Below the pieces are notes generated by a model. It worked only from the letters and a program-made list of their open reading frames with translations, was not told the DNA's origin and made no database searches. Positions 27,685 to 36,506 of a stretch of DNA of 64,000 bases are shown here, piece by piece (positions within the stretch are counted from its first letter, which is position 1; the number at the start of each line of letters is the position of its first letter). Source of the DNA: a bacterium (GTDB taxonomy: Bacteria > Bacillota > Bacilli > Lactobacillales > Streptococcaceae); NCBI GenBank assembly GCA_905221235.1, contig CAJNCJ010000002.1, forward strand, positions 124,001 through 188,000, in the 5' to 3' direction. Made by a program: the position numbers and the translations under genes.

Positions 27685-28887
27685 TTAAAGTTCGATATCA
27701 CCGAACAAGTCAGCCATTGAGAATCCTGTTTGTGTTTCTGGAAGTTCGAAATCACGTTTTTCTTGACGTTTTGGACGACGTGGACGAGCAGCACGTTTTT
27801 CTTCTTTTTGTCCTTCTTCTTGAGCTGGACGCTCTTCAAGAGCTTTGATAGAAAGTGATACGCGCTCTGCATCTGCGTTAACTTCAAGAACTTTAACTTG
27901 AACTTCTTGACCAACTTTAAGAGCTTCTTTTGGATTTTCAATACGTTTGTGTGAAATTTGTGATACGTGAACAAGTCCATCGATACCTGGCAATACTTCA
28001 ACAAATGCACCGAAGTCAGTCAAACGTTTAACTGTTCCTTCTACTACATCACCTTTAGCCAATTTTTGCTCAACGCCATCCCATGGTCCAGGTGTTGTTG
28101 CTTTAAGTGAAAGTGATACACGTCCTTCTTCTTCATTAAGATCAAGGATTTTCACTTCAATTTCTTCACCAACAGTTACAACTGATTTTGGTGATACGTT
28201 ACGTTCGTGTGACAATTCAGTCAAGTGAACCAATCCGTCAACACCACCAAGGTCGATGAAAGCACCGAAGCTTGTGATACGAGCAACTTTACCAGTTACT
28301 ACATCACCAACAGCCAATTTACCGAATACTTCAGCGCGAGCTGTTGCTGTAGCTGCTTCAACAACTTCACGACGTGAAAGGATGAAGCGGTTTTCTTTAG
28401 CGTCAACTTCTTTGATTTTAGCATCAAATTCTTGACCTACAAAACGCTCAGTGTTACGTACGAAACGAGTATCCAACATTGAAGCTGGGATAAATCCACG
28501 AACACCTTCAAATTCTACTGAAAGTCCACCTTTAACGGCACGAGTTCCTTTAACAGTAACAACTTCTTCTTCGCGACCAACAAGTTTGTCCCATGCTTTG
28601 CGAGCTTCAAGGCGTTTTTTAGATACAAGGTATGTAACTGTATCAGTATCTTTACCAACTACTTGACGAAGTACAAGAACATCCAATACTTCTCCTACTT
28701 TAACAAAGTCATTGATATCTGCATCGCGATCGTTTGTCAATTCGCGAAGAGTCAAGACACCTTCAACACCAGTTCCAGAGATTGCAACGTTAGCTTGAGT
28801 CGCATCAACTGTCAATACTTCAGCACTAACAACATCACCAGTCTCAACTTGGCTAACGCTATTTAGCAAATCTTCAAATTCGTTCAT
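27685..28887 (-). CDS. rpsA: 30S ribosomal protein S1 (four S1 domains)
   Basis: A 400-residue S1-like protein with four OB-fold S1 repeats (for example GDVVTGKVARITSFGAFIDLGG and GDVVEGTVKRLTDFGAFVEVLP), then a basic Arg/Lys tail RAARPRRPKRQEKR. E. coli S1 has six repeats; four is normal for streptococci. It binds mRNA for initiation on structured leaders. The SD GGAGG precedes the ATG. It lies downstream of two tRNA genes with a 161-bp structured gap. Confidence 0.94.
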   Translation of the reverse strand: MNEFEDLLNSVSQVETGDVVSAEVLTVDATQANVAISGTGVEGVLTLRELTNDRDADINDFVKVGEVLDVLVLRQVVGKDTDTVTYLVSKKRLEARKAWDKLVGREEEVVTVKGTRAVKGGLSVEFEGVRGFIPASMLDTRFVRNTERFVGQEFDAKIKEVDAKENRFILSRREVVEAATATARAEVFGKLAVGDVVTGKVARITSFGAFIDLGGVDGLVHLTELSHERNVSPKSVVTVGEEIEVKILDLNEEEGRVSLSLKATTPGPWDGVEQKLAKGDVVEGTVKRLTDFGAFVEVLPGIDGLVHVSQISHKRIENPKEALKVGQEVQVKVLEVNADAERVSLSIKALEERPAQEEGQKEEKRAARPRRPKRQEKRDFELPETQTGFSMADLFGDIEL

Positions 28888-29048
28888 CTAAAAAATCCTC
28901 CAACAATCAAGTTTTTCTTAAACTTGACATACTTATAATTTTTTTCCTAAGCACCCGCAAGGACATGTTCATATCGTTCACGTCTTTCAATTATAAAAAT
29001 AAAATACCCTAAGATATTTTGCTTTTTATCTTGATTATTACCTAAGAA
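28888..29048 (-). promoter_or_regulatory. Structured rpsA leader / tRNA-rpsA spacer
   Basis: Contains, on the minus strand, AAAATA...TATTTTATTTTT (about 29010-28980), which may terminate the tRNA transcript, and CAAGTTT-AAGA-AAACTTG (about 28927-28908) next to the SD. Between them is a GC-rich patch CTTGCGGGTGCTTAGG that stands out from the AT-rich surroundings. A leader RNA for S1 control is possible; I do not recognise a known motif. Confidence 0.35.
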
Positions 29049-29120
29049 CTGGGGTAGCTGGATTCGAACCAACGCATGAGGGAGTCAAAGTCCCTTGCCT
29101 TACCGCTTGGCTATACCCCA
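29049..29120 (-). tRNA. tRNA-Gln (anticodon UUG)
   Basis: Seventy-two bases fold as a cloverleaf: acceptor TGGGGTA / TACCCCA with discriminator G, anticodon loop ACTTTGA carrying TTG, and T loop GGTTCGAATCC. The CCA end is not encoded. It is co-oriented with and 9 bp from tRNA-Tyr. Confidence 0.95.
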
Positions 29121-29129
29121 TTGATGAAA

Positions 29130-29210
29130 TGGAGAGAGAGGGATTCGAACCCCCGAACCCGAAGGAGCGGATTTACAGTCCGCCGCGTTTAGCCTCTTCG
29201 CTATCTCTCC
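29130..29210 (-). tRNA. tRNA-Tyr (anticodon GUA)
   Basis: Eighty-one bases with the long variable arm of a class II tRNA; acceptor GGAGAGA / TCTCTCC plus A, anticodon loop CTGTAAA carrying GTA, T loop GGTTCGAATCC. First of the two-tRNA unit. Confidence 0.95.
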
Positions 29211-29227
29211 TACAATCAACATGGACT

Positions 29228-29256
29228 ATTATATCATGAAAATTTCAAAAAAACAA
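29228..29256 (-). promoter_or_regulatory. tRNA-Tyr/tRNA-Gln promoter
   Basis: -35 TTGTTT (29256-29251), 17-bp spacer, -10 TATAAT (29233-29228) with an upstream TG, 18 bp before the mature tRNA 5' end. Confidence 0.8.
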
Positions 29257-29259
29257 GAC

Positions 29260-29490
29260 TTATTTTGCTAAATTATAATTTTCAATCAAAATTTCCACAG
29301 CTTTTTCCAATTTTTTATAAAAACTATCGACATTCCCATTCTTTATGATGGCAAATTGTCCATCTAATTCGGCAATTTCTCCGATAACTTTTTTACCGAT
29401 AGTCAATGTATAACCTTCAAAACTGTCTTTTCCTACATTAACTTTGGCATCTGCTACTTGAATTTCAATTTTTTTATCTTTCTTACTCAT
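29260..29490 (-). CDS. DUF2969 family protein
   Basis: A 76-residue basic cytoplasmic protein (KKDKKIEIQVADAKV at the start, ending EILIENYNLAK) of the DUF2969 family, restricted to lactic acid bacteria and without known function. It has GAGAGG upstream. It is encoded just upstream of the tRNA promoter, on the same strand. Confidence 0.75.
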   Translation of the reverse strand: MSKKDKKIEIQVADAKVNVGKDSFEGYTLTIGKKVIGEIAELDGQFAIIKNGNVDSFYKKLEKAVEILIENYNLAK

Positions 29491-29549
29491 TTCATACCTC
29501 TCTTCACTTTTTCTATTTTACAAGAAAATCCTAAAACTAGCAAGAAAAA

Positions 29550-29580
29550 ACCCTATATCATTCTGAGTCTGATATAGAGT
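29550..29580 (-). terminator. Terminator of the peptide-binding-protein gene
   Basis: Stem ACTCTATATCA / TGATATAGGGT (one wobble) around a nine-base loop, then six T on the minus strand. Confidence 0.85.
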
Positions 29581-29588
29581 TTTCTGCT

Positions 29589-31556
29589 TTATTTAATGTG
29601 TTTTTCTAATTCTTTTTGGTACTTACCGTTTGATTCCAATTTTTCTTTTTGCCATTTTTTCAGTGCTTCTTCATATTCTTTTGTAGTAACAATATCTTTT
29701 TGCAATTTCATTCCTTTAAAGATATATGGGTCACCCTTAATACCAACTTGTGAGTATGGTTTTGAGAATGGCACGACATTACTTACAACCGGGGAACCAC
29801 CAGATGAGGCTGTTGGCATCAATAATGAACTATCTGTCAACCAAGCTTGAGCCTTAGCATATTTTTCATAACGTTCTTCAAGATTTGTAGTTTCTGAATC
29901 CGCATCATCCAACAATTTCTTATACTGGTCCAAACCAAGTTTCGCTACAACATCCTTATCTTTTCCTTTAGTAATACCAAGGTGTTTCATAGCAGAACCT
30001 GATTTAGGATCCATGATATTCAAGTAAGATGCTGGGTCTTGATAACTTGGAGCCCATCCTGTACTGTTCAAATCATAGTCTTTTTGAGAAGGAACACGCG
30101 CTTGAGAAGTGATAGTTTCCTTTTCATTATCTGTCATTTGAAGAACATCGATGACAACATTTTCAGCACCAAGAGTTGATTCGATAGACTGTTTGAAAGA
30201 GTTGCTTTGTTGAACGGCGATGGTATCTGTTTGTTCAACTGGGACATCCAAGTGAATTGGGAAGTTTACCCCTTTAGATTCCAAGTCTTTCTTAGCTTTT
30301 TCAAAGGCTGCTTTAGCCTTATCAGGGTTGTAGATAGAATCCTTACCATCGACTAGCTCAACACCTTTCCATTGATCACCATAGTTCACCAACTCTGCTT
30401 GAGCAATGTGACCAAAGTTCTTACCGCCTGCTTGCACGAAGTTATCTGGAACGAGACTGTTACGAATAATCTTGTCCGCACCGTCTTCACCATTTAGCTG
30501 AGCAGCATAAGAATGGCGGTTGAAGGCAAAGTTGATAGCCTGACGGAAGTCCTTATTAAGCATAGCTTCTTTTGTAGAAGTCTTTTGTTCTTCACTTGTT
30601 TTCGCAGTTTTATTGTATGACTGACGATTTACGTTAAAGGTGAAGTAATAGCTACTTGAGTCCTGTGGGCTATAAGTAATTTTATCTCCGTATTGTTCCA
30701 AAGTTGAAGCAAAATTTGAGCTACTTGGGAAGAGACGGGCTGTCGTATAGGCTCCTGAAGAGAAGCTACGAATCAACGATTCCTGATCAGAACCATCATA
30801 GTAAGTCAATTTGATCTTCTCGATTTTTACCTTTTCTTTATCCCAGTAGTTTGGATTTTTCTCGTATTCAATCAACGATTTAGACGTCAAGGTCTTCAAG
30901 ATATAAGGACCATTGTAAAGAATCCCTGCTGGAGTGACCGCTCCATAATCTTTACCTGATGCCTTCAAAAACTCTTCATTTACAGGCAACATCGTTGCTG
31001 TTGTGACTTTAGAGTTCCAGAAACTTTCTGGTTTGTTTAGGGTATATTCGACTGTGTAATCGTCCAAGGCCTTAACACCGACCGTAGAGAAATCATTGGT
31101 TTCACCAGTCATGTAGGCATCCAAGCCCTTAATTGAATTTTGGATGAGAGAGACACCGTCTGACTTACCGTCAGCTACGTGTTTCAATCCTGTCACAAAG
31201 TCATGGGCTGTTACTTCTGCGTATTCTTCACCTTCTGAAGTGTACCATTTAACCCCTTTACGAAGTTTGTAGGTATAAGTCAACCCATCTTTTGACACAG
31301 ACCAATCTTCAGCCAAGGAAGGAATGACATTCCCGTATTGGTCATTTTCCATCAAGCCATCAACCACGTTCCCGATGACATCTGTTGTCGATGTACGAGT
31401 CGCTATACTATAGTCCAAAGATGCTGGATCTACTGCATAGACATATGAAAATGTTGTCGGTGCATCTGCTTCTTTATCAGCTTTTCCACAAGCCACTAAA
31501 AGAGCTGTTGTGCTCAGGACCACTCCTGCTGTTAAGAGCCACTTTTTCGATTTCAT
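29589..31556 (-). CDS. Oligopeptide ABC transporter substrate-binding lipoprotein (AliA/AliB/AmiA type)
   Basis: A 655-residue extracytoplasmic peptide receptor. The lipobox LLVACGK follows a basic and hydrophobic signal peptide (Cys near residue 23); the mature part is a family 5 solute-binding protein, with YNGPYILK and DYDLNSTGWAPSYQDPASYLN as typical stretches. No permease or ATPase genes are adjacent, so like pneumococcal AliA/AliB it probably feeds a shared Ami permease. The ATG at 31556 has AAAGGAG upstream; a TTG one codon earlier is less likely. It follows ilvE by 22 bp and may share its CodY control. Confidence 0.92.
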   Translation of the reverse strand: MKSKKWLLTAGVVLSTTALLVACGKADKEADAPTTFSYVYAVDPASLDYSIATRTSTTDVIGNVVDGLMENDQYGNVIPSLAEDWSVSKDGLTYTYKLRKGVKWYTSEGEEYAEVTAHDFVTGLKHVADGKSDGVSLIQNSIKGLDAYMTGETNDFSTVGVKALDDYTVEYTLNKPESFWNSKVTTATMLPVNEEFLKASGKDYGAVTPAGILYNGPYILKTLTSKSLIEYEKNPNYWDKEKVKIEKIKLTYYDGSDQESLIRSFSSGAYTTARLFPSSSNFASTLEQYGDKITYSPQDSSSYYFTFNVNRQSYNKTAKTSEEQKTSTKEAMLNKDFRQAINFAFNRHSYAAQLNGEDGADKIIRNSLVPDNFVQAGGKNFGHIAQAELVNYGDQWKGVELVDGKDSIYNPDKAKAAFEKAKKDLESKGVNFPIHLDVPVEQTDTIAVQQSNSFKQSIESTLGAENVVIDVLQMTDNEKETITSQARVPSQKDYDLNSTGWAPSYQDPASYLNIMDPKSGSAMKHLGITKGKDKDVVAKLGLDQYKKLLDDADSETTNLEERYEKYAKAQAWLTDSSLLMPTASSGGSPVVSNVVPFSKPYSQVGIKGDPYIFKGMKLQKDIVTTKEYEEALKKWQKEKLESNGKYQKELEKHIK

Positions 31557-31578
31557 CAAAAATCTCCTTTTGTTTATT

Positions 31579-32601
31579 TTAATCTACTTTTACAATCCAA
31601 CCTTCTGGCGCTTCAATATCACCAAACTGAATACCAGTCAATTCATCATAAAGTTTACGAGTCACAGGACCTACTTCTGTTTCACTATAGAATACATGGA
31701 AATCATCACCGTGTTGAATTCCACCAATTGGCGAAATAACTGCCGCAGTACCACAAGCACCTGCCTCTACAAAACGATCCAGCTTATCAATTGGAACATC
31801 ACCCTCAATAGGTGTCAAGCCCAAGCGGTGTTCTGCCAAATAAAGCAAAGAATACTTAGTAATAGATGGCAAGATAGATGGACTCAATGGTGTTACAAAT
31901 TCATTATCAGCTGTAATCCCAAAGAAGTTAGCTGAGCCGACTTCTTCAATCTTTGTATGTGTTGATGGGTCTAGGTAGATAACATCTGAGAAATGACGTG
32001 ATTTAGCCAATTTCCCTGGCAAGAGACTGGCAGCATAGTTCCCACCAACCTTAGCGGCACCTGTACCATTTGGAGCGGCACGGTCGTATTCATCCTGAAT
32101 CAAGAAGTTGGTTGGAACCAAACCACCCTTAAAGTAATTTCCAACTGGCATAGCAAAGATAGTGAAAATGTATTCCTCCGCTGGTTTTACCCCAATAATA
32201 TCTCCAACACCAATCAAAAGGGGACGAAGATAAAGGGTTCCACCTGTTCCATATGGTGGTACATATTCTTCATTCGCGCGGACAACTGCCTTACAAGCTT
32301 CTACAAACATGTCTGTCGGAACTTGTGGCATCAAGAGACGATCACAAGTACGTTGCAGGCGTTTAGCATTTTCGTCAGGACGAAAAAGTTGAACACTACC
32401 ATCCTTAGTACGATAGGCTTTCAAACCTTCAAATGCTTGTTGGCCATAGTGAAGACTTGGAGAAGACTCTGAAATATGCAAAGTTGCATCCTCTGTAAGC
32501 TCTCCTTGATTCCATTGTCCATTTTTAAAATGCGCAATATAGCGATAAGGTAATTTCATATAGGAGAAACCAAGGTTTTCCCAATCAATCGTTACTGTCA
32601 T
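31579..32601 (-). CDS. ilvE: Branched-chain amino acid aminotransferase
   Basis: PLP class IV aminotransferase interconverting Leu/Ile/Val and their keto acids, 340 residues. Recognisable motifs are FEGLKAYRTKDG, the PLP lysine region AAKVGGNYAASL and EVGSANFFGI, plus GTAAVISPIG near 280. The SD AAGGAG precedes the ATG. A perfect CodY box upstream predicts repression in amino-acid-rich medium. Confidence 0.96.
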   Translation of the reverse strand: MTVTIDWENLGFSYMKLPYRYIAHFKNGQWNQGELTEDATLHISESSPSLHYGQQAFEGLKAYRTKDGSVQLFRPDENAKRLQRTCDRLLMPQVPTDMFVEACKAVVRANEEYVPPYGTGGTLYLRPLLIGVGDIIGVKPAEEYIFTIFAMPVGNYFKGGLVPTNFLIQDEYDRAAPNGTGAAKVGGNYAASLLPGKLAKSRHFSDVIYLDPSTHTKIEEVGSANFFGITADNEFVTPLSPSILPSITKYSLLYLAEHRLGLTPIEGDVPIDKLDRFVEAGACGTAAVISPIGGIQHGDDFHVFYSETEVGPVTRKLYDELTGIQFGDIEAPEGWIVKVD

Positions 32602-32635
32602 ATTCCACTCCTTATTCTAAAAACTTATTTCTTTT

Positions 32636-32663
32636 ATTCTACACTATTTTTCTAAAATAGCAA
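32636..32663 (-). promoter_or_regulatory. ilvE promoter
   Basis: -35 TTGCTA (32663-32658), 16-bp spacer and -10 TAGAAT (32641-32636) on the minus strand. The spacer contains a small inverted repeat CTATTTT/AAAATAG. Confidence 0.7.
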
Positions 32664-32674
32664 GTATATTTTGT

Positions 32675-32689
32675 AATTTTCAGAAAATT
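32675..32689 (-). promoter_or_regulatory. CodY box upstream of ilvE
   Basis: AATTTTCAGAAAATT matches the 15-bp CodY consensus AATTTTCWGAAAATT at every position. It is 12 bp upstream of the -35. CodY senses branched-chain amino acids, the products of IlvE. The remaining 32690-32908 shows only a hairpin ATGAATC/GATTCAT near 32723-32745. Confidence 0.9.
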
Positions 32690-32908
32690 TCTTCAATAAA
32701 AAGAATCTAAGGTATCTGTCGTAATGAATCCTATATAGAGATTCATAAAGAACTCAAATTATTCTTCTATCTCGTTTAGTGAAATCTATTCAATAACTGA
32801 ACTTATTTTTGACATACATAAAGCCCGTACATTAATATTAGTAACCTGTTTCGACAGAGATGTGACAAAATGAACTAAAGATAGTACACAATGTGGTGCA
32901 GTCATCTT

Positions 32909-33498
32909 ATGCCATATTCAATAGATTTACGTAAAAAAAGTTCTTGCCTATTGTAAGCGAACAGGTAGTATAACAGAAGCATCACACGTTTTCCAAATCT
33001 CACGTAATACCATTATCTAAAAGAGAAAATAGGTGATCTAAACCATCAAGTAAAAGTAACAAAACCAAGAAAAGTTGATAGAGATAGACTTAAAAACTAT
33101 CTTACGGACAATCCAGACGCTTATTTGACTGAAATAGCTTCTAAATTTGGCTGTCATCCAACTATAGAGTATTGAATCTAGAATAGCACATTACGGTTGC
33201 TAAAACATTTCTAGAAAAAATTGACTTTCTCAATCACTTTGTTCACATCTTATTTCAATCTACTATACTATCCACTATGCTCTCAAAGCTATGGGATACA
33301 CTCGAAAAAAAGAATCACACCTACTATGAACAAGCCCCAGAAAAAGTAACTTTATTTCTTATTCCTCCCCACTCACCTGAGTACAATCTTATAGAGAAAA
33401 CCTGGGCTCATATCAAAAAGCACCTCAAAAGAGTTTGGGACAAAAAAATTTTGATTTTAGGAATTCTTTATTATAAGTTTTTAAAATCGATAGATTAG
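32909..33498 (+). pseudogene. IS630-Spn1-like transposase remnant, interrupted by a RUP
   Basis: The start reads PYSIDLRKK and, after a frameshift, AYCKRTGSITEASHVFQISRN, the helix-turn-helix half of IS630-Spn1 OrfA; it continues to FGCHPT at about 33160. A RUP element then intervenes (33163-33267). From 33277 the end of the DDE half follows (EKVTLFLIPPHSPEYNLIEKTWAHIKKH, split for brevity), so the middle of the transposase has been lost. Frameshifts and the deletion make it inactive. Confidence 0.85.
33163..33267. repeat. RUP element inside the IS630 remnant
   Basis: A 105-bp unit bounded by TATAG...CTATA with internal GAATCTAGAATAGCACATTA and TTTGTTCACATCTTATTTCA, matching the units at 39904-40010 and 54584-54691. 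RUPs are thought to be mobilised by the IS630-Spn1 transposase, and here one sits within a relative of that IS. Confidence 0.85.
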
Positions 33499-33652
33499 AC
33501 AAAAAAGCGAACAAAATAGAATTCTGAGTTTCAGATAACTCGTTTTGTTCACTTTTAATATTTAAGGTTAGACTTTTGTCCCATACTCTTTTACGAGGCT
33601 TTTTTGTCCTACTCTTGTTTCAATCTGCTGTGTTTCTCATAAAAAAACAAAA

Positions 33653-33680
33653 GGATTAAGGGAGTGAATTTCCTTAATCC
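33653..33680 (-). terminator. Terminator of the esterase/ATP-grasp operon
   Basis: GGATTAAGG / CCTTAATCC stem followed by TTTTGTTTTTTT on the minus strand, 8 bp after the ATP-grasp stop. An inverted repeat GAACAAAA/TTTTGTTC at about 33514-33553 belongs to the IS remnant side. Confidence 0.85.
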
Positions 33681-33688
33681 GATAGTTC

Positions 33689-34855
33689 TTATTCTTGACG
33701 TTGTCCGAAATCTGCAATCATCTGATCCATTTCTTGTCGACTCGGAGTTGTCAGCATATAAAGGTAATCTCCTTGAAGTTCCGCAAAGGCTGCTGGCATG
33801 ATTTTTTTCACCTTGAACTGCTGGCTATATTTGTCAAGCAAATCCTCCTCAGAATAGACATAATGAGCATTTGCACGGCGAGAAGTAGCCAAACAATACT
33901 GCGGTTCAAACTCTGACACTGGGAACTCTTCTCCTGCGACAATAGCAGCATATCCACGATAAAGATCCAAGGAATGAGCAAAGTTATAAACATCAATGGT
34001 AAAACCACCTGCAGGACGGTTATTGTACTCAATGGCAATATAATCGTCTCCTTCGCGGAAGAACTCGATATGGAAGAACCGTTCTCTCATACCAAATTCT
34101 TTGACGATAGCCTCTCCATATTTACGTAATTTAGGATCCATATCCTTGAGAACGTAATAAGAATTGTCCATCTTGTACATCATGAGATCAAGCGGTGTAT
34201 AGGCGTAGTCGAAGGTCGTTGAAAAGACAATCTTTCCATCCTTGTCCACTAAACCATCAAAGGTACAGATTTCACTAGAAGTGACAAATTTCTCAAAGAA
34301 ATAAATAGTTGAATGATCCCACTCTGCCTTGAAATGATTGATATCATCTTCTGTCTCAAGTTTAAAGGTCGCGGCTGCTCCCACTCCATTATCAGGTTTG
34401 GCAATCATTGGAAGGCCGATTTCTTTCACTGCTTGATCCACATCTGCTTCCGTTTTGATAACAGCTCCAGGTACCACAGGGACACCTGCTTTTTTGAAGA
34501 GTTTCTTCATTTCAGACTTATATTTCGTCTTTTTGAGATCCTCTGGTTTGGCACCAAAAACATTGAATTGCTCTCTGAGTGCTGCGTCCAACTCTAACCA
34601 ATATTCATTGTGGGATTCGATGCGGTCGATAGGACCATGTTTATAAAAGAGAAAAGCAACTGCTCGTTTGACTTCATCTATGTTCTCAAGATTGTCAACA
34701 CGGAAATACTCGGTCAGGCTATTGCGTAAAGGCTCATCCAATTGCTCGTATGGTTCTTGACCAATTCCCAAGACGGTGATGCCTTTATTGGCTAGTTCGA
34801 TGGTGAACTGTTGAAAGTTTTGTGGATAGTAGGGAGAAATAACAAGGTAATTCAT
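33689..34855 (-). CDS. ATP-grasp ligase of unknown substrate
   Basis: A 388-residue ATP-grasp enzyme: N-terminal pre-ATP-grasp fold (MNYLVISPYYPQNFQQF), then KYKSEMKKLFKKAGVPVVPG, the ATP-lysine segment PMIAKPDNGVGAAAT, and the metal-binding FHIEFFREGDDYIAIEYNNRPAGG. Family members join a carboxylate to an amine or thiol via an acyl phosphate. It resembles the carbamoyl-phosphate synthase-like and biotin-carboxylase-like group. It is the last gene of an operon with two esterase-family hydrolases (12-bp and 18-bp gaps). I cannot name the product. Confidence 0.82.
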   Translation of the reverse strand: MNYLVISPYYPQNFQQFTIELANKGITVLGIGQEPYEQLDEPLRNSLTEYFRVDNLENIDEVKRAVAFLFYKHGPIDRIESHNEYWLELDAALREQFNVFGAKPEDLKKTKYKSEMKKLFKKAGVPVVPGAVIKTEADVDQAVKEIGLPMIAKPDNGVGAAATFKLETEDDINHFKAEWDHSTIYFFEKFVTSSEICTFDGLVDKDGKIVFSTTFDYAYTPLDLMMYKMDNSYYVLKDMDPKLRKYGEAIVKEFGMRERFFHIEFFREGDDYIAIEYNNRPAGGFTIDVYNFAHSLDLYRGYAAIVAGEEFPVSEFEPQYCLATSRRANAHYVYSEEDLLDKYSQQFKVKKIMPAAFAELQGDYLYMLTTPSRQEMDQMIADFGQRQE

Positions 34856-34867
34856 AGGTCACTCCTT

Positions 34868-35608
34868 TTATAAATAGAGATTGCCGAGGAAATAAGGCAT
34901 TTGTTTGCGCCACCATTCCCAGTCGTGGGCGACATCATGTCCCCACTCAGCAAACCAGGCTGGAATTTGTTTCTGGTCAAAGGCTTCTTTGAGCTTGTAG
35001 AAGGATGGTAAACCATCTTGTTCCCAGGATCCAAGACCCGTACACAGCACAATCTCTGCCTGACGGTAACGGTCAATAAACCAGCCGTCGTTTTGGTTCC
35101 AGATATAATCTACTGGCGAGTTTTGGTAAATTGCATCATCATTGTAGTAATCTCCGACAAAGAAACGTGCGTCGTAGACACCACTAAGAGCAATTACTTT
35201 GGTAAAGACATCTGGATGCTGGAGGAAGAAATTGAGTGCATGGTAGGCACCCATCGAACAACCTGTCGTCATCATGCCATCAAACCAACCTGTCTTGTGC
35301 TTGATAAAAGGAATGGCCTCCTCAATCACATAGCGCTCGTAGGCACGGTGCATCTCCGCCTGGTCGTGACCATTTTTCCAAGTGGCCAACCAGCTCTCAC
35401 TATCCACACTAGATAGGGTAAAGAACTGGACACGGCCTTCCTCGATAAAGGAAGAACAGGCATCAATCATGCCAAAATCATAGTATTCGTTGTGACTACC
35501 ACCTGATGAAGCAAAAACCACAACTGGAATCCCAGCATGACCATAACGGTTAAGGTACATTTCACGGTTAAGGTTGCCACTCCAGTGGCTAAGATGTTCA
35601 ATATGCAT
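34868..35608 (-). CDS. Esterase-family alpha/beta hydrolase
   Basis: A 246-residue cytoplasmic hydrolase of the esterase D / putative esterase family. The nucleophile elbow is GCSMGAYHA (Ser near residue 117), a strand-end VFASSGGSHNEYYDF forms the oxyanion side and the C-terminal EWGHDVAHDWEWW carries the catalytic His. No signal peptide. It lies between a second esterase and an ATP-grasp gene, so may act on a product of the ligase. Confidence 0.85.
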   Translation of the reverse strand: MHIEHLSHWSGNLNREMYLNRYGHAGIPVVVFASSGGSHNEYYDFGMIDACSSFIEEGRVQFFTLSSVDSESWLATWKNGHDQAEMHRAYERYVIEEAIPFIKHKTGWFDGMMTTGCSMGAYHALNFFLQHPDVFTKVIALSGVYDARFFVGDYYNDDAIYQNSPVDYIWNQNDGWFIDRYRQAEIVLCTGLGSWEQDGLPSFYKLKEAFDQKQIPAWFAEWGHDVAHDWEWWRKQMPYFLGNLYL

Positions 35609-35626
35609 ATTTTCTCCTTTCTTACT

Positions 35627-36451
35627 TTACCAGTTTTCTGCAAAAAATCTCAGACAATCTGGTAAATTCTCCGACCAAGGGATTTCACTATGGATAGCAC
35701 CAGACTGAACTTTCAAGACAAGATTGTCCAAATGAACTCCCCCTGCTATCAAATCATGGTAATAACGTAGCGACGAGTCGATATAGGCTTGTTTGATATT
35801 GCCAGCCATCAAGGTCTTGTCCGTATCATCAGCTTCTTCCGTTCCTACATAGATGAAGATGCGCTGGTCAGGCAACAGTTGCTGGCGCTCTATATAGCGG
35901 TTAAAGGCTTCTTGGTGAAGCCAGTTGGCAGATGAAAAGACGCCCAAGCAACCAATTTGGTCTTGGTATTCCAAACCGATAAACTGGGTAATATTGCCTC
36001 CTAGCGACGAACCAATCATAGCCGTATGCTGGCGGTCTGCTTTTGTACGATAAGTTTCATCGATAAAAGGCTTGACCACCTCCATGACAAACTCGGCATA
36101 CTCCACACCCTTACCGCCAAATTGCTGTCCTGGGATAGGAGATTCTTGGAACTTCCAAGCCGCATACTCATTCATCCGACCCATACCATCATTATCAATG
36201 GCTACGACAATCATGCGACTGATATCAGGATTACGCTTAATAGCTGGGATAATTTTCCATGAATGACCAATGAAAGACTCTTTACTATAAAAAACATTTT
36301 GCCCGTCATGAAAGTATACAACAGGATAGGAACGGTCCGTGTCTTTCTCATAATCTTTAGGAAGAAGAACACGTACACGGCGCTCCTTACCAGTGTAAGG
36401 AACCTTGAGTTTGTGTTCTTTCATTTTTAGATAAAAGTAGGATTGATTCAT
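35627..36451 (-). CDS. Esterase-family alpha/beta hydrolase (IroE/YbbA-like)
   Basis: First gene of the three-gene operon, 274 residues from the ATG at 36451; eight further in-frame codons begin with TTG and lack an SD. Motifs are YFHDGQNVF, the nucleophile elbow GSSLGGNIT (Ser near 142), GTEEADDTD and a C-terminal His in GAIHSEIPWSENLP. It resembles trilactone/ester hydrolases of the putative-esterase family. It lies 18 bp upstream of the next esterase; a likely extended -10 TGATATAAT is at 36492-36487. Confidence 0.83.
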   Translation of the reverse strand: MNQSYFYLKMKEHKLKVPYTGKERRVRVLLPKDYEKDTDRSYPVVYFHDGQNVFYSKESFIGHSWKIIPAIKRNPDISRMIVVAIDNDGMGRMNEYAAWKFQESPIPGQQFGGKGVEYAEFVMEVVKPFIDETYRTKADRQHTAMIGSSLGGNITQFIGLEYQDQIGCLGVFSSANWLHQEAFNRYIERQQLLPDQRIFIYVGTEEADDTDKTLMAGNIKQAYIDSSLRYYHDLIAGGVHLDNLVLKVQSGAIHSEIPWSENLPDCLRFFAENW

Positions 36452-36506
36452 TGTCAGAAAACTCTCTATATTCAAAACTTTATCTTATTATATCACAATT
36501 TAAGAA

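Noticed and set aside
27612..28010. 132-codon Lys-rich frame within the rpsA 3' end
   Set aside because: It overlaps rpsA in another frame, lacks an SD and mirrors the rpsA codon bias.
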